Below the pieces are notes generated by a model that was not told where the DNA came from, did not search any database, and worked only from the letters and a program-made list of their open reading frames with translations. The position numbers and the translations under genes were made by a program. From positions 1-56,983 of the forward strand of contig JADGBE010000017.1 in assembly GCA_015231615.1 (NCBI GenBank): a DNA stretch of 56,983 nt. Direction: 5' to 3'. Origin of the DNA: Desulfamplus sp. (GTDB taxonomy: Bacteria; Desulfobacterota; Desulfobacteria; Desulfobacterales; Desulfobacteraceae). Positions 1 through 9,132 of the stretch are shown here, in pieces (within the stretch, counting starts at the first letter, position 1; every line of letters starts with the position of its first letter).

Positions 1-79
1 ATTCAGACGTTCCATCTTTTTATAGAGAGATTCCCACAAACTGGAGAGGTGAATATAGGAGAAAGCGTTGGGAAGGACG

Positions 80-1129
80 TCAATGGAAACCTGAACTAAT
101 ACCCCACCAACAGGTTGAGGGGAACTGACCAAAGGGTAGATTACCGTTGTAATATTCGCCAAAAATCTGGATTGCTCGTTTTTCTGTATATGGGCTGCGG
201 ATATTTATGCCGACTTTAGCATTAAAGTCAGAGTCCCAATCAGTCTCCTCCCAGCTATGCCACATTACGCTGGTGAAGAATCTCATCGTTGGTTTGAATA
301 CAGGTTTTCTGCTCTGATAATCAATGCTTGCCTGAAAACTGTTGCGTTTAAGGTCAGAATCTGTGTGGACAATGTATGAGGGTCCTGCGGATAACTGTAT
401 TCCGTTCCAATCCAAGGCAGCGAGTAGTTCAATGGTCTCAAAGCTCAAGTTGATACGCCTTACTTTCAGCGGCTCAATTTGAGGAAGCAGGAGAAACTCA
501 TCACCAAGATGAGAAGACTGATGAAAAAAACGTGCCCGTGCTGAAAAGAAACCATTTCGATAGCTTAACGGAAAACCGATAATATAGTCAGCATTGATAA
601 GATCCATTGAATCTGCATCCATATTGAACTGGGCAAGGACTGTACCGCTGATATTGAGCTGCCATGCGTCATTATTTCCCCAGCCTGACCAGCGTGCAAG
701 TCCAAAACTGTCACCAAAACCGACTGATCCGATGTTTATGGTGTGATCGGGTTTAACACCGTTTATAGTATCAAGATTCTCATCAGGCAGTATCAGCTTA
801 AGATAGGTTATATGGGTGCGGGGTTCTTTGGGGCTTGCCATAGATGGAAAAAAAAGCTGTCCCTGAGGGAAGAGAGCGGAACCCCCTTGATTGTAGCGAT
901 TGGACTCATTATCCTGACTATAACCATTTGAAGCTAAAAGGAAAAGTAAACCCGATATTATCATTATCCTGATATTTTGCCTGATACCCTGCCTGATATT
1001 TTGCTTGATACCCTGCCTGATATTTTGCTTGATACCCTGCTTGATACTTTGATTCATTCTCTTGATATATTTTTTGTTTACTATCTTTATGCTGTTATTT
1101 TTCGCCATCTCAATGCGGGTATTGCCCAT
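80..1129 (-). CDS. DUF1207-like outer-membrane/envelope protein
   Basis: Probable secreted beta-strand-rich envelope protein of the DUF1207 type, whose biochemical role is not known. The start at 1129 is supported by a GGAGAGGA ribosome site just upstream. An unusual basic N-terminal extension (about residues 27-54) is built from seven QxI[K/R] tetrapeptides, followed by a hydrophobic signal segment (about residues 55-70, MIISGLLFLLA) and a likely cleavage site near SQD. The mature part contains an FPQGQLFFPSMASPKEP motif near its start and alternating aromatic strands such as YNGNLPFGQF near its end, as in DUF1207 proteins. It ends with WWGISSGFH, so the C-terminus looks complete. Positions 1-79 beyond its stop show no gene I can support. 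The family call rests on pattern recognition and is moderately sure. Confidence 0.68.
   Translation of the reverse strand: MGNTRIEMAKNNSIKIVNKKYIKRMNQSIKQGIKQNIRQGIKQNIRQGIRQNIRIMIISGLLFLLASNGYSQDNESNRYNQGGSALFPQGQLFFPSMASPKEPRTHITYLKLILPDENLDTINGVKPDHTINIGSVGFGDSFGLARWSGWGNNDAWQLNISGTVLAQFNMDADSMDLINADYIIGFPLSYRNGFFSARARFFHQSSHLGDEFLLLPQIEPLKVRRINLSFETIELLAALDWNGIQLSAGPSYIVHTDSDLKRNSFQASIDYQSRKPVFKPTMRFFTSVMWHSWEETDWDSDFNAKVGINIRSPYTEKRAIQIFGEYYNGNLPFGQFPSTCWWGISSGFH
968..1051. repeat. 12-bp tandem repeat, seven units, coding
   Basis: Seven consecutive 12-bp units of the form YYTGATAYYYTG, alternating between CCTGATATTTTG-like and CYTGATACCCTG-like versions. They encode QxI[K/R] tetrapeptides in the basic region ahead of the signal peptide of the DUF1207 gene. 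Changes in copy number would keep the reading frame. Confidence 0.95.
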
Positions 1130-1300
1130 TAAATCCTCTCCTTTATAAAAGCCTTTAGAAAATGTGATATTTATTCAACTTTTTTATTAAAGTTCAATTT
1201 TTGTGCCACATTTCTAAACTAAGGAGATTTTGATTTATCTGCCTGATTTTTAAGAAGAATCAGACAGATAACCATTTACAGAGATGAGAGCAAACTCCAT

Positions 1301-1344
1301 AAAAAAAGGTCATATATGGTGTTTGCCCATATATGACCTTTTTT
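1301..1344. terminator. Bidirectional hairpin terminator
   Basis: An 18-bp perfect stem (arm AAAAAAGGTCATATATGG at 1302-1319, partner at 1327-1344) with a 7-nt loop. Runs of A before and T after the stem give a U-tract in either direction. It lies between the sigma-54 regulator (ending at 1423) and the DUF1207 gene (starting at 1129), so it should end the regulator transcript. Confidence 0.8.
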
Positions 1345-1377
1345 ATATTTTATTTTTGCTGATGTTTTTATATTAAA

Positions 1378-1405
1378 GTAGAGACGCACGGCCGTGCGTC
1401 TCTAC
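1378..1405. repeat. 28-bp perfect palindrome, copy 1
   Basis: A perfect palindrome with 14-nt arms reading GTAGAGACGCACGG. It lies 18 bp beyond the stop codon of the sigma-54 regulator. An identical copy occurs at 34817-34844. It is GC-rich against an AT-rich background, which fits a dispersed REP-like element rather than a chance hairpin. Confidence 0.95.
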
Positions 1406-1422
1406 AATTTCATCGTTCGTTG

Positions 1423-3186
1423 TTACTGTAAGGGTTGTGTTTTTTCAATGCCAAGTTTACGCATACGCGCACGCAAGGTGCTGCGGTTCAGTCCAAGTAT
1501 TTCAGTGGCACTATTTTTTCCGCTTACTTTCCATTCGGTTTGATCAAGTATCTGAACAATATATTCCCGCTCAACATCTTCTAAAGTTTTTATCTCTTTA
1601 TCAGAGCGTCGTCTGGTAAGTGTCCCCTCTAATTTTCCTAATGTATCAACCAGACACAATGTCTGCTTTGATGAGTTGATAGCCCCTCGCTCAAGGACAT
1701 TTTGTAGCTCTCTGATGTTTCCGGGCCAATCATAGTTCTGTAAGGCATCCATTACCTCTTGAGGAATAGTTGAAATATCCCTGCCAAGCCTTCTTGCAAT
1801 TTTTTTTATGTAAAAGTCCACAAGAAGCGGGATATCCTCCTTGCGAGCCCTTAGAGGAGGTGTGGTTATCGGAAAAACATTTATCCTGTACCAGAGGTCT
1901 TCTCTAAAACGACCTTGTTTGACCTCCTCTTCCAACCTACGATTTGTGGCAACAACAATCCGTGTATCAACCTTGATGGTACGTGAGCTGCCCAACCGTT
2001 CAAACTCACCATCTTGTAGCACTCTGAGGAGCTTTGACTGTAGTTCTAAAGAAAGCTCGCCAATCTCGTCTAAAAAAAGGGTAGAGCCGTGTGCCACCTC
2101 AAATCGTCCGAGATGTTTAAAATATGAGCCTGTGAAAGAACCTTTCTCATGACCGAACAGTTCGCTTTCAATAACAGTTGCGGAGAGTGCAGCACAATTT
2201 ACTTTTACCATAGCCCTCTCTTTGCGTGGGCTCAAGCCGTGAATTGCCCTGGCAACCAACTCTTTTCCTGTTCCTGTCTCTCCCATAATCAACACTATGG
2301 TATCAAGTTCTGCAATCTGCTCAACTTTATATAGTACATATTTAAGAGCATTACTCTGACCAATGATCTCATCATGGTGGAATTCCAACTTGATCTCGTC
2401 TTGCAGGTGCTCTTTTTCCGCTATCAGCAGGTCTGCCAATCTTTTTACTTCAACAAGATCGTCTTCTGCTTGTTGCCTCTTCTTCTCCGTATCTTCTGCC
2501 TTCTTTTCCGCCTCTCTTGCCTTCTTTTCTATCTCTTCCGCCTTCTTTTCTGTCTCTCTTACCTTCTTTTCTATCTCTTCCGCCTTCTTTTCTGTCTCTC
2601 TTATCTTCTTTTCTATCTCTTCCGCCTTCTTGTATATGGTGATGTCGCTGATTATTACACAGCAAATCAACTCATCGTAAGCATCCTGAATAGAGACAGC
2701 ATTAAGGTGTGCCCAAAATGGTATTCCATCTTTTGTTTGCATTCTAAGTTCACAAGGCTCTGGTTTTCTGGCTTCAAATAATGCTTCATGCTCTTGTTTA
2801 AAGAGTAATCTTAAATAGATGTAGTAAATATCTTGGTCATCTTTGAAGATAAAGTTGGATAGGGGCTTTTTAATAAGCGTCTCCCGAGAATTACCAAACA
2901 TTGTTGAGGCAGTAAGATTAGCTTCTAAAATAATCCCGTGTTTATTGACCGTACAATAGCCCACTGGAGCCAAATTATATAGATCAAAATAGCGTGATTT
3001 TGCAGAATCAAGCTCTACTTGTGTACGGCGAAGCTCTTCGTTCTGCATCTCAAGTTCAATTTGGTGAACTCTTAACTCATGGATTGCATCTCTTGTTTCC
3101 TGAAAAGATAACTTATCAGGAGTTTGTTTCAAAAGAACTGCTTTTTCCTCTGCTTGTTTGCGTAATCCTCTTGTATCCTCAATCAT
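1423..3186 (-). CDS. PAS-domain sigma-54-dependent activator (NtrC/Fis class)
   Basis: A bacterial enhancer-binding protein of about 587 residues. Domains in order: an N-terminal helix, a PAS sensor domain (about 65-185), a long charged coiled coil (about 185-265), the AAA+ sigma-54 interaction domain and a Fis-type helix-turn-helix (about 558-580). The Walker A motif GETGTGKE (about 302) and Walker B LFLDEIGE (about 370) are intact, as is the NYDWPGNIREL signature. The sigma-54 contact loop, usually GAFTGA, reads GSFTGS here; the central threonine is kept. The start at 3186 is chosen because AGGAG lies 7 nt upstream; a GTG start at 3252 is possible but has a poor ribosome site. Having PAS and no receiver domain suggests direct sensing of a small ligand, redox state or partner. 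Target promoters are unknown. Confidence 0.93.
   Translation of the reverse strand: MIEDTRGLRKQAEEKAVLLKQTPDKLSFQETRDAIHELRVHQIELEMQNEELRRTQVELDSAKSRYFDLYNLAPVGYCTVNKHGIILEANLTASTMFGNSRETLIKKPLSNFIFKDDQDIYYIYLRLLFKQEHEALFEARKPEPCELRMQTKDGIPFWAHLNAVSIQDAYDELICCVIISDITIYKKAEEIEKKIRETEKKAEEIEKKVRETEKKAEEIEKKAREAEKKAEDTEKKRQQAEDDLVEVKRLADLLIAEKEHLQDEIKLEFHHDEIIGQSNALKYVLYKVEQIAELDTIVLIMGETGTGKELVARAIHGLSPRKERAMVKVNCAALSATVIESELFGHEKGSFTGSYFKHLGRFEVAHGSTLFLDEIGELSLELQSKLLRVLQDGEFERLGSSRTIKVDTRIVVATNRRLEEEVKQGRFREDLWYRINVFPITTPPLRARKEDIPLLVDFYIKKIARRLGRDISTIPQEVMDALQNYDWPGNIRELQNVLERGAINSSKQTLCLVDTLGKLEGTLTRRRSDKEIKTLEDVEREYIVQILDQTEWKVSGKNSATEILGLNRSTLRARMRKLGIEKTQPLQ
2479..2630. repeat. 42-bp tandem repeat encoding a coiled coil
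   Basis: About 3.6 copies of a 42-bp unit beginning at 2479 (degenerate), 2521, 2563 and 2605. Each encodes a 14-residue segment of the form AEEIEKKxRETEKK in the linker between the PAS and AAA+ domains of the regulator. Fourteen residues is two heptads, so copy change would lengthen the coil without altering its register. Confidence 0.93.
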
Positions 3187-3299
3187 TCTTTTGCTCCTGT
3201 CGTTATGATTGTTGGCGATAAAGTAAGGTAACGTGGTAAAGCACTGCTCCACTCCCTGATTGAGTTACTTGTAAAAAGACATTGAAACCCAATATTAGC

Positions 3300-4469
3300 C
3301 TAAATTCTACTCTGTTTACGGTATCTATCAAGCCAATCTTTCTTAAAAGATTGATAGATACCCTTTTCAATGGAATCGCGTATATCTTTCATTAAATCTT
3401 GATAAAACGTAAGATTATGAATTGTTGCTAAAGTCTCTGCCAATGGATCGCGTGTGAAAAAGAGATACCTAAGCACCATCTGAGAGTAAGTTTGACAGGT
3501 GTAGCAACTACAATGGGTATCAATAGGATATTTCTCCTTTCGAGATGCTTTATCCATTATTCTCAACTTCCCAAGCCTTGTAAACAGCGTACCCTGACGA
3601 GCATAACGTGTAGGAATAACACAGTCAAACATATCAATACCACTGCCCACAGCTTCTAAAATATCTTCTGGAAGCCCAACTCCCATAAGATAACGTGGCT
3701 TATCAAATGGCAAAAAATGGGTGGTGTTTTTAGTAATGTTTTTCATAAGCTCATACCCCTCTCCAACGCTTACACCTCCAATTGCAAAGCCGTCAAATGG
3801 TATGGCTGTTATCTCTTCTGCACTTTTACGGCGTAGATCAGGATAAACGCCACCTTGAACTATTCCAAATAAAAACTGATGTTCTTGAAGTTCAAATTCA
3901 CGACATCGCTTTGCCCAAGCTGTGGTTCTAATTAATGATTTTGCAACATACTCCTTTGTAGCTGGATATTCGACACACTCATCAAATGCCATTACAATAT
4001 CAGCTCCAAGGTCTCGTTGAATCTCCATTGAGCGTTCAGGGCTTAAAAATAGCCGCTCTCTTTTTTTACTAACCTTTACACTATCACTATCATTATCTTT
4101 TTTATCTTTATCATTATATGAGAACCACACTCCTTGGTCTGTAATCTCTTTATCAGGCAGAGAGAATACTTGAAATCCGCCTGAGTCTGTTAAAATAGTT
4201 TTATTCCACCCCATGAATCTGTGGAGTCCACCCATTCTTTTAACTGTAGTAAGCCGCTCTTCTAAACCTAAATGGTAGGTGTTCGCCAAAAGCACCTCAG
4301 CTCCTGATGCCTCTACATCTCGTGGCAAAGTTGAGCGAACAAAACCAGCTGTTCCTACAGGCATAAAGGCTGGGGTCTGGACTTTTCCATGCTCAGTAGT
4401 AAAAGAGCCTCTTCTTGCACCTGTCGGGTCTGTTGTATAAAGTTCAAATTTAATATCTTTAAGGCTCAT
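3300..4469 (-). CDS. tgt: Queuine tRNA-ribosyltransferase (Tgt)
   Basis: Exchanges guanine-34 of GUN-anticodon tRNAs for preQ1 in queuosine synthesis. The hallmark motifs are all visible: DSGGFQ with its catalytic Asp near residue 95, FGIVQGG, FAIGGVSVGE, the nucleophile Asp in DCVIPTRYARQG, and a zinc site made of CSCYTC plus the later His in TIHNLTFYQ. About 23 residues of Lys/Asp/Ser-rich sequence (encoded at 4053-4121) are inserted just before the conserved LSPE segment, where the family normally has a short loop. The ATG at 4469 has a weak GGA 7 nt upstream; a TTG four codons earlier is an alternative start. The map gene lies immediately upstream on the same strand. Confidence 0.96.
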   Translation of the reverse strand: MSLKDIKFELYTTDPTGARRGSFTTEHGKVQTPAFMPVGTAGFVRSTLPRDVEASGAEVLLANTYHLGLEERLTTVKRMGGLHRFMGWNKTILTDSGGFQVFSLPDKEITDQGVWFSYNDKDKKDNDSDSVKVSKKRERLFLSPERSMEIQRDLGADIVMAFDECVEYPATKEYVAKSLIRTTAWAKRCREFELQEHQFLFGIVQGGVYPDLRRKSAEEITAIPFDGFAIGGVSVGEGYELMKNITKNTTHFLPFDKPRYLMGVGLPEDILEAVGSGIDMFDCVIPTRYARQGTLFTRLGKLRIMDKASRKEKYPIDTHCSCYTCQTYSQMVLRYLFFTRDPLAETLATIHNLTFYQDLMKDIRDSIEKGIYQSFKKDWLDRYRKQSRI

Positions 4470-4509
4470 TTTTTTATCCAAACATATTAATACTAAATAT
4501 TAAAAATAT

Positions 4510-5499
4510 CTAAAGTTCATAAGGAGTTAGGCTCTCATAACCTGTCTTTGTAACCAATATTGTCTGTTCAAATTGGGCGGATAAAGCACCATCATCAGTT
4601 ACTGCTGTCCATTTATCCTCAAGAATATGGAGTTTTCTTGTTCCAAGGTTAATCATAGGCTCAATTGTAAAGACCATGCCCTGAACTAACATTAATCCTT
4701 TCCCCTTTTTCCCAAAATGTAGAATCTGTGGATGTTCGTGAAAACTAAGCCCTACCCCATGACCTACAAACTCCCTTACAACTGAGCAGCCTTGTGCCTC
4801 TGCATAACTTTGGATTGCCCATCCAATATCTCCAAGCCTTGCACCTGGTCGAACAGTATCAATTGCCCTTTTTAAGCACTCTCTTGCAACAGAAACTATT
4901 TTGACTGCATCATCAGAGGGCGTTCCCACAAAAAAAGTTTTGCTTGCATCAGCATAATAGCCATTCAATATTGTAGTAATGTCAACATTTACAATATCTC
5001 CGTCTTTTAAAATACGCCTACCCGGAATGCCGTGGCAGATAACCTCATTTACTGAAACACAAACGCTTTTTGGAAACCCCCGATAATTCAAAGTAGCTGG
5101 AATTGCTCCAGCTTTTATGGTCTCTTCATGGACAAATGTGTTAATATCTTCTGTTTTAAGTCCGGGTTGAATCATCTTTTCAACTTTATCCATTATTTCA
5201 ATAAGAATAACACCAGATTTTCGTATCCCTTCTATCTGATGAGGCTCTTTGAGAGTAATATCAAATTTCTTTTTATACTGTTCTTTAAGTGTTGGAGTTT
5301 TAGGGGGCAATTTAATAGGTAGTTTTCCAGCAATTGTCTCAAAGATGCTTGTAGTTTGCTTTGTGGAAATTGGATTTTGCATTAAATTTGAGATAGTGCT
5401 TTTAGTCTCCTTCATGCAGCAAAATTTATATTTTTTGCCACTTCCGCATGGACATAGAGTGTTTCTGCCTATTGTTATATTTCTTGACTCCTGTTTCAT
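4510..5499 (-). CDS. map: Type I methionine aminopeptidase with SEC-C zinc motif
   Basis: Removes the initiator methionine from nascent proteins. The pita-bread fold ligands are recognisable: the two Asp in NVDITTILNGYYADASKTF, His in GHGVGLSFHEHP, Glu in FTIEPMI and Glu in SAQFEQTILV. The first 30 residues carry a SEC-C-type zinc motif (CPCGSGKKYKFCC), as in the SecA tail and in some methionine aminopeptidases, which probably aids ribosome docking. The protein has 329 residues, about 75 more than the plain enzyme because of this motif and its linker. AGGA lies 10 nt before the ATG. It precedes tgt by 40 bp and is probably co-transcribed with it. Confidence 0.96.
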   Translation of the reverse strand: MKQESRNITIGRNTLCPCGSGKKYKFCCMKETKSTISNLMQNPISTKQTTSIFETIAGKLPIKLPPKTPTLKEQYKKKFDITLKEPHQIEGIRKSGVILIEIMDKVEKMIQPGLKTEDINTFVHEETIKAGAIPATLNYRGFPKSVCVSVNEVICHGIPGRRILKDGDIVNVDITTILNGYYADASKTFFVGTPSDDAVKIVSVARECLKRAIDTVRPGARLGDIGWAIQSYAEAQGCSVVREFVGHGVGLSFHEHPQILHFGKKGKGLMLVQGMVFTIEPMINLGTRKLHILEDKWTAVTDDGALSAQFEQTILVTKTGYESLTPYEL

Positions 5500-5546
5500 T
5501 TTATTTGATTCCTGTTTAACTTTTGGGATATATTATCTCTATGGAA

Positions 5547-7490
5547 TTATTTAATTGAGTGTATCCAATAGCCAAGCTCGCTATAGCCTCCCCAATTTAC
5601 AGAAAATATATCTCCTCCATTGGTTGGCACAGATGCCCAATAAATCACATAATCACCTTTATGTAAGGAGGTAAATTTGACAGACATATTTTTTGCTTCT
5701 GTTGTATTAGTTGACAAAGGTTCAAACTCTAAAGTCAACTTTCCATCTTTGGAAAGAAAATAAGGGGTTCCATCTGGGAAAACTACTGCAATATAGGTAT
5801 CTACAGGCTGAGTGTAACAGGGGAATGTAATTTCCATATTCATAAATGAGTTTTTAACAAAAAATGGAAAAACTGGGGTATTACTACCCGAACTGACTTT
5901 TACAGGTATATTGTCAAAATCATCGGGAGTCTGAGGAATAATTACTTCAGATGTTGAAAGTGATTTGCACAAAGCATCATCTGGGTTATTTATATCTTCT
6001 TCTTGCCCAGGTTTAAGCAAAAATGGTTCTGTTGTTAGAGAAATACTGTTACTTTGTATGTTTTCCCATATATAAGCTCCATTAGAATTTGGTATAACGC
6101 TCGTTATTTGTGTTATTCCATTTGGAATTTGATAATCTCCTTCTCCCCAGACAACGTAACGGACAGCCCCTGCATCAGTTGTTATTTTATAAGCATTGAT
6201 TCCTTTTGGATTAGAAGAGATAGTTTCTACTTTATCAAAAGGCAGAAGCTCTTTTGTGAATAGCTGCAAGGCATAATAAGATAGATGAGCCACCCCTTGA
6301 TCGCTTCTTACTCCATACAAACGCCAATTATTAGTAGGTGAATCTATTGAATCAATGTAAGTGTGCCACATTACCAAATCATCACCCATTGCATAAGCTG
6401 GAATAATACGGCGGAATATATCAGCGGCTTGAGATTCATAACTGTTTGGGTAATCTGTACGAATTGTAAGGGTTTCACTTGCAGTTGAGCCAGTTTCTGT
6501 GAGCCACACAGCTTTGTTTTCTAAATTGTTCTCATCTATAAATGTTTCTAATGACACTCTTGCATTAATATAACTCTGCCATTCAGGATAGTAGTGGTAA
6601 TTTATAACATCAAACCAATCAGAACCATTGCCCCCTTCAATTACCCCTTTTAACCATTCATTTATAATATAACCGTTTAATCCACTCATTCCCGGCAGAA
6701 CTATAACTGCATCAGGATCCCGCTCTTTAATAAAAGCTGCTGCTTGAGATAAAAATAATCCCTGCTCTCGAGGAGAAAAACCGCCTGACGGCGGAACTAC
6801 TAAATTGGGATAAGGCACTGTTACAGGCGGTTGATCTGGATCATAAGCCCTCCAATGATCCATCTCATTTCCAAGTTCCCAATATCTTACATATCTGCCG
6901 TAACGCTCTATCACTTTTTCTAAATACTCTTTTGCTTCATCTCCTAATGTTTTTTGAAAATCTGCTGAATCTGTCTCCCAAGGAGGAGTTCCAGAAGCAT
7001 ACTGCATAGCAAAAAGAGTAACTATAGGTTCAAAATCAAGATTTGGAATAACTGCATCTGCTTCATCAAAATGCCATTGGTCATCTTCTGGTTCAATAAT
7101 ATCCCATAAAAGATCAGCTTTTACAAACTGACGATAAGTATGAATACCCATATTTTTAAAATCACTAAAAATCCATTCTGGTTGTAAATAAGATGTAGTA
7201 AGGTTTGGGTCTCCTATTGGAAGATTGTCCATATAAAAACGGATAAAATTTACCCCAAGCTGTGGTTTAGTTGGTCTTGACTTGAGAATATAATCAGTAG
7301 TGGTGTCAGGGGACTCTGATGTGAGGACAATATTTGTTTGCCCAGCATTTACAGTTAAGCACATTATAGTAACAACGAATATTGCTGTTATACTTAATAA
7401 TTTATTTTTATCTCTTAGAAATTTATCTATAATTGTAGCGATTCTGATTATTTTTTTGTTGATTACTAATACGCTCTTGTTTATCGACAT
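5547..7490 (-). CDS. Secreted clan A glycoside hydrolase-like protein
   Basis: A 647-residue protein with a single N-terminal membrane segment or uncleaved signal (about residues 32-48), then a TIM-barrel domain resembling GH39/GH5-type clan A glycosidases. The probable acid/base Glu is in YWELGNEMD and the probable nucleophile Glu in WLTETGS, about 130 residues later, the spacing expected of the clan. The last 150 residues look like a beta-sandwich accessory domain with VAVVFPDG-like strands. A strong AGGAGG ribosome site precedes the ATG. The substrate cannot be told from sequence. It is an isolated carbohydrate-active gene among translation and tRNA-modification genes, and no polysaccharide genes lie nearby. 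Confidence 0.8.
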   Translation of the reverse strand: MSINKSVLVINKKIIRIATIIDKFLRDKNKLLSITAIFVVTIMCLTVNAGQTNIVLTSESPDTTTDYILKSRPTKPQLGVNFIRFYMDNLPIGDPNLTTSYLQPEWIFSDFKNMGIHTYRQFVKADLLWDIIEPEDDQWHFDEADAVIPNLDFEPIVTLFAMQYASGTPPWETDSADFQKTLGDEAKEYLEKVIERYGRYVRYWELGNEMDHWRAYDPDQPPVTVPYPNLVVPPSGGFSPREQGLFLSQAAAFIKERDPDAVIVLPGMSGLNGYIINEWLKGVIEGGNGSDWFDVINYHYYPEWQSYINARVSLETFIDENNLENKAVWLTETGSTASETLTIRTDYPNSYESQAADIFRRIIPAYAMGDDLVMWHTYIDSIDSPTNNWRLYGVRSDQGVAHLSYYALQLFTKELLPFDKVETISSNPKGINAYKITTDAGAVRYVVWGEGDYQIPNGITQITSVIPNSNGAYIWENIQSNSISLTTEPFLLKPGQEEDINNPDDALCKSLSTSEVIIPQTPDDFDNIPVKVSSGSNTPVFPFFVKNSFMNMEITFPCYTQPVDTYIAVVFPDGTPYFLSKDGKLTLEFEPLSTNTTEAKNMSVKFTSLHKGDYVIYWASVPTNGGDIFSVNWGGYSELGYWIHSIK

Positions 7491-7539
7491 TTGCAGTTCC
7501 TCCTAATTTTTAGATTTACTACATTAAGACCCTCAATAT

Positions 7540-9132
7540 TTAAACAGGCTCTAACCTACCCCACAAAGAGTGTGGATAGGCATTTTCTATATAAACATCA
7601 ACGATCTGCCCTTGATTTATATTATCTGCATAAAAGTGAACAATTTTTCCAGATTCTGTGCGTCCTGTCATCTGTGATAGCTTAAGGTTATGGTTTTGTA
7701 TGATGCTATGGCTTGTTGAAATTTTATCTGACTGCTTGCTAATTTCGCAAGAATCATTTTCTTTTTTATCTGCTTCTGTATGCTCTTCTATATGACGACT
7801 CTTAAGGCTCTTTCCCTCTACTAAAACAGCTTGAACAGTTCCAACTAATGCTTGATTCTTCTTTTGAGTATAATACTCTTGAAGTGCAAGAAGTTCATTT
7901 AGCCTTACCATCTTCTCATCTTCGTCAACAGCCCCAGAAAATTTTGCTGCTGGTGCATTTGGTCGATCTGAATATGCAAACGCAAATAGTCCATCAAATT
8001 CAACTCTCTTTATAAGATCAAGAGTTTGTTCAAAATCTTCACGACTTTCAGATGGAAATCCAACAATCATATCAGACGACAGCCCAACATTTGGACAGTG
8101 GTTTCTAAGTGTTGATATTCTTTCAAGATATTGCTCTCTTGTGTAGCCCCTGTTCATCTTCTTTAAAATTGCGTTGGAACCAGATTGAACAGGAAGATGG
8201 AGCTGATTACACACTTTTTTTAAATCTCTGATAGCAAAGATTAACTCGTCTGAAATATCTTTAGGATGTGAAGTTGCAAAACGGATACGCTCAATTCCAT
8301 TAATTTCATTAATCTTTGCAAGTATTTCAGGAAATGTGCAATTTTTTGGCTCAAGCACTCTTCCATTTTGATTAAGGCTATCATCTTTTTCAAAAGATTG
8401 TTCCAAGTTATGGTTTCCATAAGAGTTCACATTTTGTCCAAGCAATGTAACCTCTTTCACTCCAGAATCTGCAAGAATTTTTATCTCTTGCACAATGCTT
8501 TGGGGTGTTCTGCTTCTCTCACGTCCTCTAACATAAGGAACAATACAGTAAGTGCAAAAATTATTACAACCCTGCATAATGGTTATAAATCTTGAAACTT
8601 TAGAGTATGATTCAGAAAAATCTGGCTTTGAAAAATATGGCATTGATTCAAAGATTGCTGCACTATCTTCAATATCTGTAATGTGCAGCTTCTCATTACA
8701 CTTTTTTCTATTATACAAAATTTTCTCTATAAGATTTGGAAGCCTTGCAAATGCTTGAGTTCCCATTACAATATCAAGATGAGGTATCCTTTTAAAAACT
8801 TTAGCCCCCTCTTGCTGGGCAACACAACCTGACATTATAGATATAAGATTTGGGTTTTTACGTTTTTTATTTGCAAGGGTTCCAAGAAAGCTAAATGCTT
8901 TTTCTTGGGCTTTTTCTCTGATTGAGCATGTGTTGCAGACAACAATATCAGCTTGTTCTAATTTCTCTGTTTTTAAATATCCAATGTTGTCAAGAATTGA
9001 GGCTATCTTTTCAGAGTCATAGCTGTTCATCTGACAGCCAATTGTATAGATATACGAATAACCTATATAATTTATTTTATTTTTATTATTTTTCCCAATA
9101 TTTTCACTATTCGTATTGATTCTATAACTCAT
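7540..9132 (-). CDS. miaB: tRNA methylthiotransferase MiaB
   Basis: Radical-SAM enzyme that adds the 2-methylthio group to i6A-37 of tRNAs. The N-terminal cluster domain shows the three expected cysteines (TIGCQMNSYDSE, CNTCSIRE, SGCVAQ), then the radical-SAM motif CNNFCTYCIVPYVRGRERSR and a C-terminal TRAM domain. A hydrophilic insertion of about 40 residues (encoded at roughly 7690-7800) splits the TRAM domain between VLVEGKS and the TGRTESGK strand. A second short insertion (near 8350-8420) follows VNSYG. The first 25 residues are Asn/Lys-rich and not conserved. The ATG overlaps the end of the DUF4911 gene by 11 nt, implying translational coupling. Confidence 0.95.
   Translation of the reverse strand: MSYRINTNSENIGKNNKNKINYIGYSYIYTIGCQMNSYDSEKIASILDNIGYLKTEKLEQADIVVCNTCSIREKAQEKAFSFLGTLANKKRKNPNLISIMSGCVAQQEGAKVFKRIPHLDIVMGTQAFARLPNLIEKILYNRKKCNEKLHITDIEDSAAIFESMPYFSKPDFSESYSKVSRFITIMQGCNNFCTYCIVPYVRGRERSRTPQSIVQEIKILADSGVKEVTLLGQNVNSYGNHNLEQSFEKDDSLNQNGRVLEPKNCTFPEILAKINEINGIERIRFATSHPKDISDELIFAIRDLKKVCNQLHLPVQSGSNAILKKMNRGYTREQYLERISTLRNHCPNVGLSSDMIVGFPSESREDFEQTLDLIKRVEFDGLFAFAYSDRPNAPAAKFSGAVDEDEKMVRLNELLALQEYYTQKKNQALVGTVQAVLVEGKSLKSRHIEEHTEADKKENDSCEISKQSDKISTSHSIIQNHNLKLSQMTGRTESGKIVHFYADNINQGQIVDVYIENAYPHSLWGRLEPV

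Noticed and set aside
1-79. Possible gene or gene end at the left edge
   Set aside because: Too short to judge; neither strand shows a recognisable product, and the DUF1207 protein already ends normally at 80.
2374-2781. Plus-strand ORF of 135 residues rich in Phe/Leu/Cys
   Set aside because: It is the antisense of the coiled-coil repeat of the sigma-54 regulator; its composition follows from that repeat.
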